From Bathynomus jamesi (taxonomy: Eukaryota; Arthropoda; Malacostraca; Isopoda; Cirolanidae): 64,000 nucleotides of DNA. The notes beneath the pieces are model-generated. The model searched no databases. It saw only the letters and a program-made list of their open reading frames with translations, and was not told where the DNA came from. The position numbers were made by a program, and so were the translations under genes. This document shows positions 60,065 to 64,000 of the stretch, in pieces (within the stretch, counting starts at the first letter, position 1; the number at the start of each line of letters is the position of its first letter). The DNA lies in contig JAJOZX010001867.1 of NCBI GenBank assembly GCA_023014485.1, positions 105,001 to 169,000 on the forward strand, written 5' to 3'.

Positions 60065-60736
60065 TTAGCTGGTTTCGAGTGACTTACTGAGAGGACAAAC
60101 TACCATATTGTGATCGCTATTGCTTAACGGTTCTATTACTTGAAAATCAGTAATTAGCCTATCATCCATAGTTATTACTAAATCTAAAATACTGTCCAAC
60201 CTCGTAGGTTCCCCAACCTTTTGAATAAGAAAGCTATCCTCGAGAAAATTAACTAAACGATTACCTTCCCCGTCTCCCTGCATTGTATCGTAATTCACGT
60301 TCGCACAATTAAAGTCACCCATAACTAAAGCTTGCTCACTACCTATTCTTCTCTTTAGTTCACGATATAACGCTTCGTCCGTATCAGCTGTTTGATTAGG
60401 GGGCCTATATATAACCGCAACAACAAGTTTGAAATCGTTCAATTTAAGTTCTGCTGTAGTCGAATCTATTGGTTCTGGAATTGTATGCTTTACTTCTATA
60501 ACGTTCGCAATATTATCTTTGATATACAACATAACACCGCCTCCTCGCCTACCTATTTTGTTTTTAACAAAAAGTCTATAACCTTTAATTTGATACTCCC
60601 CTACAAAGTCACGTGTTTCAGTGCTAAGCCACGACTCACTTACCGCAATTACATCATAGTCTTTACAAGCAATTAAAGAAAAAAATTCGTTTATTTTATT
60701 TCGTAGGCTACGAGCATTTAGGGATAGAACCTTCAA
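60065..60736 (-). pseudogene. CR1 ORF2 endonuclease domain
   Basis: The 223-aa frame has the apurinic-endonuclease-like order: SLNARSLRNKINEF, DVIAVSESWL (catalytic Glu), GGGVMLYIKD, VVAVIYRPPN, LVMGDFNCANV (catalytic D..N) and SDHNMVVCPL (SDH). All key residues are present. The domain nicks the target DNA to prime reverse transcription. It ends in a frameshift to the next segment at about 60,065. Confidence 0.88.
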
Positions 60737-60769
60737 ATTGTTTATAACTGCGACACCTTCGCGAGCGCA

Positions 60770-61654
60770 GGGAAATTTGTAGAATTTACGCTGGGACCGT
60801 TCGAGTTACGGCAGCTGAAAAGAAGAGACAGTATTATGAAATAGTCTTCCTAAACGCGCAGCTCCAACGTCATTAAGATGAAGTCCATCTTCGAGGAACA
60901 AGTCCCTCCTGCCGTAGAAACTGTTCCAAAAATTCACATAATGCACTCCTTCCTGTTGGCAAAGAGACTTTAGGTTATTGGTAATATAGGTCGCCTTGCT
61001 TTAGGAATCGTTACGTTGGATAATTCGAGGAAGTATACCAGTTAAGACAATCTTATTAGTTTTCTCCTTTAGTCGCTCTAGTAAGTCCCTGTACCTAGCC
61101 GGCAGTTCTTCCGATCTAGAATTTAAAACGTTATTAGTACTGACATGAATAACATACGTTGTGTCCTCGGCGGTACCGTCTGTAAAATGGTCAACATTAG
61201 CTATATCCTCCACCCTTGCACCAGGGTAGCAGTAACGGCGCCTACGACGAGGGTTTCTCCCACAGAATTCCCGAGCTGTCCTCGAACAATGGAATCGCCA
61301 ACGAGTCGTATTTCGGTTCATCAGCATCTTCAAAACCTAAAACAGAAAACTTATTGCTTGTTATTACTAGTAGACAAGTTTTGCTTTTCGCAATGGGGCT
61401 TCCATTTCGCACTCGAACGAAGGGTTTGGGAAACTAGGGGAAGAGAGAGGGCTATTAGTACTATTTATATTATTAGTAGAAACTGAGCCATGAGGGGTCG
61501 TAACTGGAGTTTCAAGGGAATCCAATTTTGCCGTCAGAAGCATCACGCTTTCTTGAAGCCTCACCCTGGCCTCCCTCTCACGGTCTAATTCGTTCCTCAG
61601 GACTTCCATGCTTGAGCACCACCTGCAAACTAATTGTTCATTATTATTAGCCAT
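60770..61654 (-). pseudogene. CR1 ORF1: coiled-coil plus SGNH-esterase-like domain
   Basis: The first frame (61,654-61,367) starts MANNNEQLVCRWCSSMEVLRNELDREREARVRLQESVMLL, a Cys-containing start and coiled coil, then a Ser/Thr linker. The second (61,333-61,001) contains TTYVIHVSTNNVLNSRSEELPARYRDLLERL, the GTND block of SGNH hydrolases altered to STNN, and KIVLTGILPR. The final DGLHLND block is readable at about 60,880. The esterase active site is therefore probably degraded. Confidence 0.7.
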
Positions 61655-61699
61655 TGTAAACGCGTAAGCGGCAAATTTCCCTTCACAGCGACTGCAAGT

Positions 61700-62364
61700 A
61701 CTTGATGGGGGTGCCTTGCTTTTAATTAGTTAAAAAAACAAAACAAAACACAAAACGAGCGTTTGGAAATTAATAATTACAACGTAGGTCTACCGCGTGC
61801 TTATTGTGCCGTCACCTGCGAAAACCCGCAAAATTGTTCTTGAAACGCAGAAACAGGTTCTTGTAACACAATTTTATGCTAAATGAATATATAATTAAGC
61901 TACCGACGAAAGAAATGTTAAAGAAAAAGTATTAAATGAAACTTATCTGGTCGCTGTTTACTGACTTAATCCTTTTTTTCCCACGGTTGGTGACCTTTTT
62001 GGAGGTCAGGTAGTGTGTGAAGGAAAATGAACCTTAAGAAAACACGTTTCTGATAGATTTGAAAAACAACAAAGGCAAACCAAGGGAATATCAACCTTAT
62101 GACTGCACGTTTTCAGATTGATTTGAAAAAACAAACAAGGCAGTAGCCTTTTTTGATCAAATAATATAGTACTGAATATCGTCAATAAATGAAATATATT
62201 CGTTAATGAATGATTAGTAGCACGAAGTAATTTAGTTAGAATGCACGGAACACTTTTTTAAAACACTTCAACGAGAACCACTTATTCAATTGATAACACT
62301 TGACACTCGATAAAACACGTCTTGTTCACAAGGAAAGACTGATATATATACATATTTATATATA
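61700..62364. other. Probable CR1 5' UTR and AT-rich flank
   Basis: No gene is visible. The part up to about 61,990 may be the 5' UTR of the CR1 element. The rest is AT-rich with a (TA)n tract at 62,340-62,364 where the mariner-like element is inserted. Confidence 0.4.
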
Positions 62365-63900
62365 CAGGGTGTTTGAAAACTTCTGTACAAATTGTAATGG
62401 GGGATAGGCAACACCAAGACAAACCCTTTTCGTCTATAAGTGTATGTCCGCTGACGTCACCATTCGGCGCGAGAGGGCGCCGCTGCAATTGGCTAAAAGG
62501 TGAAGTGGGCTAGACTCGCGCTTGCCGCGGGCATTCTTAATCGGACGTAGTACGCGTAACATGTTTTCGGCTATATTGGTGGAGCTGGTACATAAATGAA
62601 TGAAAACAAGTGTACACGGCAGTTTATTTAAAGAAGGTGCTCAAAGTTACAACCGGTAGCATCAATGCATGCCCGACAGCGTCGAAGCATTGACCGACGT
62701 ACACGTCGAAAGATTCCCGGCATTTCGGGAACAGTTCCAGCGGCGACAGCGATTCCTTGCTACGAGGTCTTCTTCTGAGTAAATGGAAGTCTCGTACACG
62801 AGGTTCTTCATGTGTCCCCACACGAAGAAATCGAGGCATGTTAAATCGGGCGATCTCGGTGGCCAGGCTACGGGGCCCACCCCGCCTATCCATCGGTCCG
62901 AAAAGTGGCGTTCAGATAATCCCCGCACATCGTTGCTGGAGTGTGCCTGGGCCCCGTCGGTTGAAACCGCATTCGTCTACGAATAGCCACGGGAACATCT
63001 TCCAGCAGTTCCGGCAACGTTTCTTCAAGAAATATCCGATAAACCCGCCCGTCGAGTCGGGCAGGCAGTAGGTACGGCCCAATCAACTTGCCATGGACGA
63101 TACCCGCCCAAACATTGACGGCGAACCGTTCTTTGATGAGCATGCACCCGTGTAGCATGTGGATTTGCGTGCGCCCACACGTGAGAATTGTGCATGTTAA
63201 ACACACCCTCACGTGTGAAACAGGCTTCATCTGAGAACAGCACATAAGCCGGAAAAATTAGGCTGCACCGCTGTCTGCTGCAAACCAGCGTGCGAATTCC
63301 ACACGAAGAGGGTAATCCCGGGGTTGTAATGCCTCGACTCTCTGACGATGAAACGGATGTAACTGCTGCTCGTGCAACACTCTCCAGACCAGGTCGTGGT
63401 TCACACCGAGGATACGTGCAACACCTCGCGTGCTTGCGCTTGGATTGTCCTCAAATCGCCGTAGGATTTCTTCTTCCATGTCAGGAGTGTGCACGTTTCT
63501 CTCCCGACCAGTGTCATGCATGTTTGCATGGAATGTTCCAGTTTCTCGCAGTCGCCGATGCAATGCGCAAACGTTTGGTGGTTTGGCACACGTCTGTTTG
63601 AGAAGCGCTGTCGGTACAACCTCACAGCAGCTCTTCCGTTTCCATTGGCAGCCCCATACACCATATGCATGTCAGCCATCTCAGCAGTCGTGAAGCGCTC
63701 CATGTTACGCGTACTACGTCCGATTTAAGAATGCCGCGGCAAGCGTGAGTCTAGCCCACTTCACCTTTTAGCCAATTGCAGCGGCGCCCTCTCGCGCCGA
63801 ATGGTGACGTCAGCGGACATACACTTATAGACGAAAAAGGGTTTGTCTTGGTGTTGCCTACCCCCATTACAATTTGTACAGAAAGTTTTCAAACACCCTG
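62365..63900 (-). mobile_element. Mariner-like element with ~200-bp TIRs, TA target
   Basis: The termini CAGGGTGTTTGAAAACTT.. are inverted at both ends and homology continues for about 200 bp (62,365-62,565 against 63,700-63,900), including a GC-rich block 'gcgcgagagggcgccgctgc'. TA lies on both sides within (TA)n tracts. The transposase gene fills the centre on the minus strand. Confidence 0.9.
62624..63703 (-). pseudogene. Mariner-like transposase (DUF4817 type), several frameshifts
   Basis: From MERFTTAEMADMHMVYGAANGNGRAAVRLYRQRFSNRRVPNHQTFAH the protein continues in other frames. First comes TPDMEEEILRRFEDNPSASTRGVARILGVNHDLVWRVLHEQQLHPFH, then a catalytic part with FSDEACFTREGVFN (first Asp), NVWAGIVHGKLIGPYLLPARLDGRVYRIFLEETLPELL, and WPPRSPDLTCLDFFVWGHMKNLVYET (last Asp region). 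The segment with the second Asp is frameshifted. At least three frameshifts are needed, so it is inactive, although most motifs remain readable. Confidence 0.85.
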
Positions 63901-64000
63901 TATATACATATTTATATAATATATAATATATATACATATTTATATATAATATACATATTTATATATATATATATACATATTTATATATATATATAAACAT
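63901..64000. repeat. (TA)n-rich 'catatttatata' microsatellite
   Basis: The last 100 bp consist of imperfect repeats of 'tatacatatttatata', as seen at 62,340-62,364 on the other side of the mariner-like insertion. The element thus landed inside this tract. Confidence 0.8.

Larger units (their letters stand above)
57335..61700 (-). mobile_element. Nearly complete CR1-type LINE
   Basis: On the minus strand, 5' to 3': ORF1 (61,654 to about 60,770), ORF2 endonuclease (60,736-60,065), linker (60,009-59,419), RT (59,348-58,683), thumb/C-terminus (58,759-57,950), a 3' UTR shared with 15,485-15,960, and an end near 'gaacataag' at 57,335. A 5' UTR may extend to about 61,990. A few frameshifts and substitutions inactivate it. 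It probably served as the source family for the fragments at 14,740, 16,133 and 47,048. Confidence 0.88.

Overview
The window is eukaryotic DNA, most likely from an arthropod (a crustacean is plausible, but I cannot fix the taxon). It is AT-rich, full of TA, GT and poly-purine microsatellites, and almost entirely composed of transposable elements. I see no ordinary host gene. The mix is CR1 and I/Jockey-type LINEs, a Penelope-like element with GIY-YIG endonuclease, mariner/Tc1, hAT and MULE-like DNA transposons, 5S- and tRNA-derived short repeats, and one large virus-like Maverick/Polinton (adintovirus-type) element.

Positions 1-13,136 hold the Maverick/Polinton. A compact leftward gene block (6,712 down to 867) encodes, in transcription order, a packaging ATPase, a small basic protein, an unassigned 242-aa protein, a retrovirus-like integrase with C-terminal chromodomain, a penton-like minor capsid protein, a basic pX-like protein, a double-jelly-roll-type major capsid protein and an adenain-like protease. 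Neighbouring genes overlap or nearly touch (TAATG stop/start overlaps). A divergent rightward gene encodes the protein-primed family B DNA polymerase, split by one frameshift. It is followed by accessory reading frames (11,289-13,136) that I do not recognise. At the left edge (1-760) lies a tandemly duplicated module carrying candidate exons. Together the genes would make, fill and integrate a capsid. All but the polymerase look open, which suggests a young copy.

Positions 13,140-25,640 hold tandem AT repeats, CR1 LINE fragments in both orientations, a GC-rich non-LTR retrotransposon with RNase H (17,093-23,330), a hAT MITE, and a broken mariner. Positions 25,700-32,000 are a nest: two hAT elements of one family in opposite orientation, one of them inside a long pogo/Tigger-like TIR pair (27,374-31,955) that also holds several fold-back elements. 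Positions 32,789-35,854 contain a TIR element with three 268-bp tandem units, each with a tRNA-like sequence, and a fold-back element split by a Tc1 copy. Positions 36,762-41,825 hold a nearly perfect palindrome carrying FLYWCH coding arms, a hAT element inserted in a tRNA-like repeat, and a DD37E Tc1/mariner element with another mariner-like element nested in it.

Positions 42,861-46,983 are a hAT-like TIR/TSD frame filled by a Penelope-like element with inverted flanks and hammerhead-ribozyme-like cores at both ends. Positions 48,568-53,713 are a 5.1-kb element with ~320-bp TIRs and a degraded uncharacterised transposase gene, itself cut by a hAT element with an exact 8-bp target-site duplication, plus a second hAT MITE. 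Positions 55,565-57,170 are a mosaic of inverted copies of one unknown repeat. Positions 57,335-61,700 hold a nearly complete CR1 LINE on the minus strand, and 62,365-63,900 a mariner-like element with ~200-bp TIRs. The insertion layers can be ordered from their target-site duplications.
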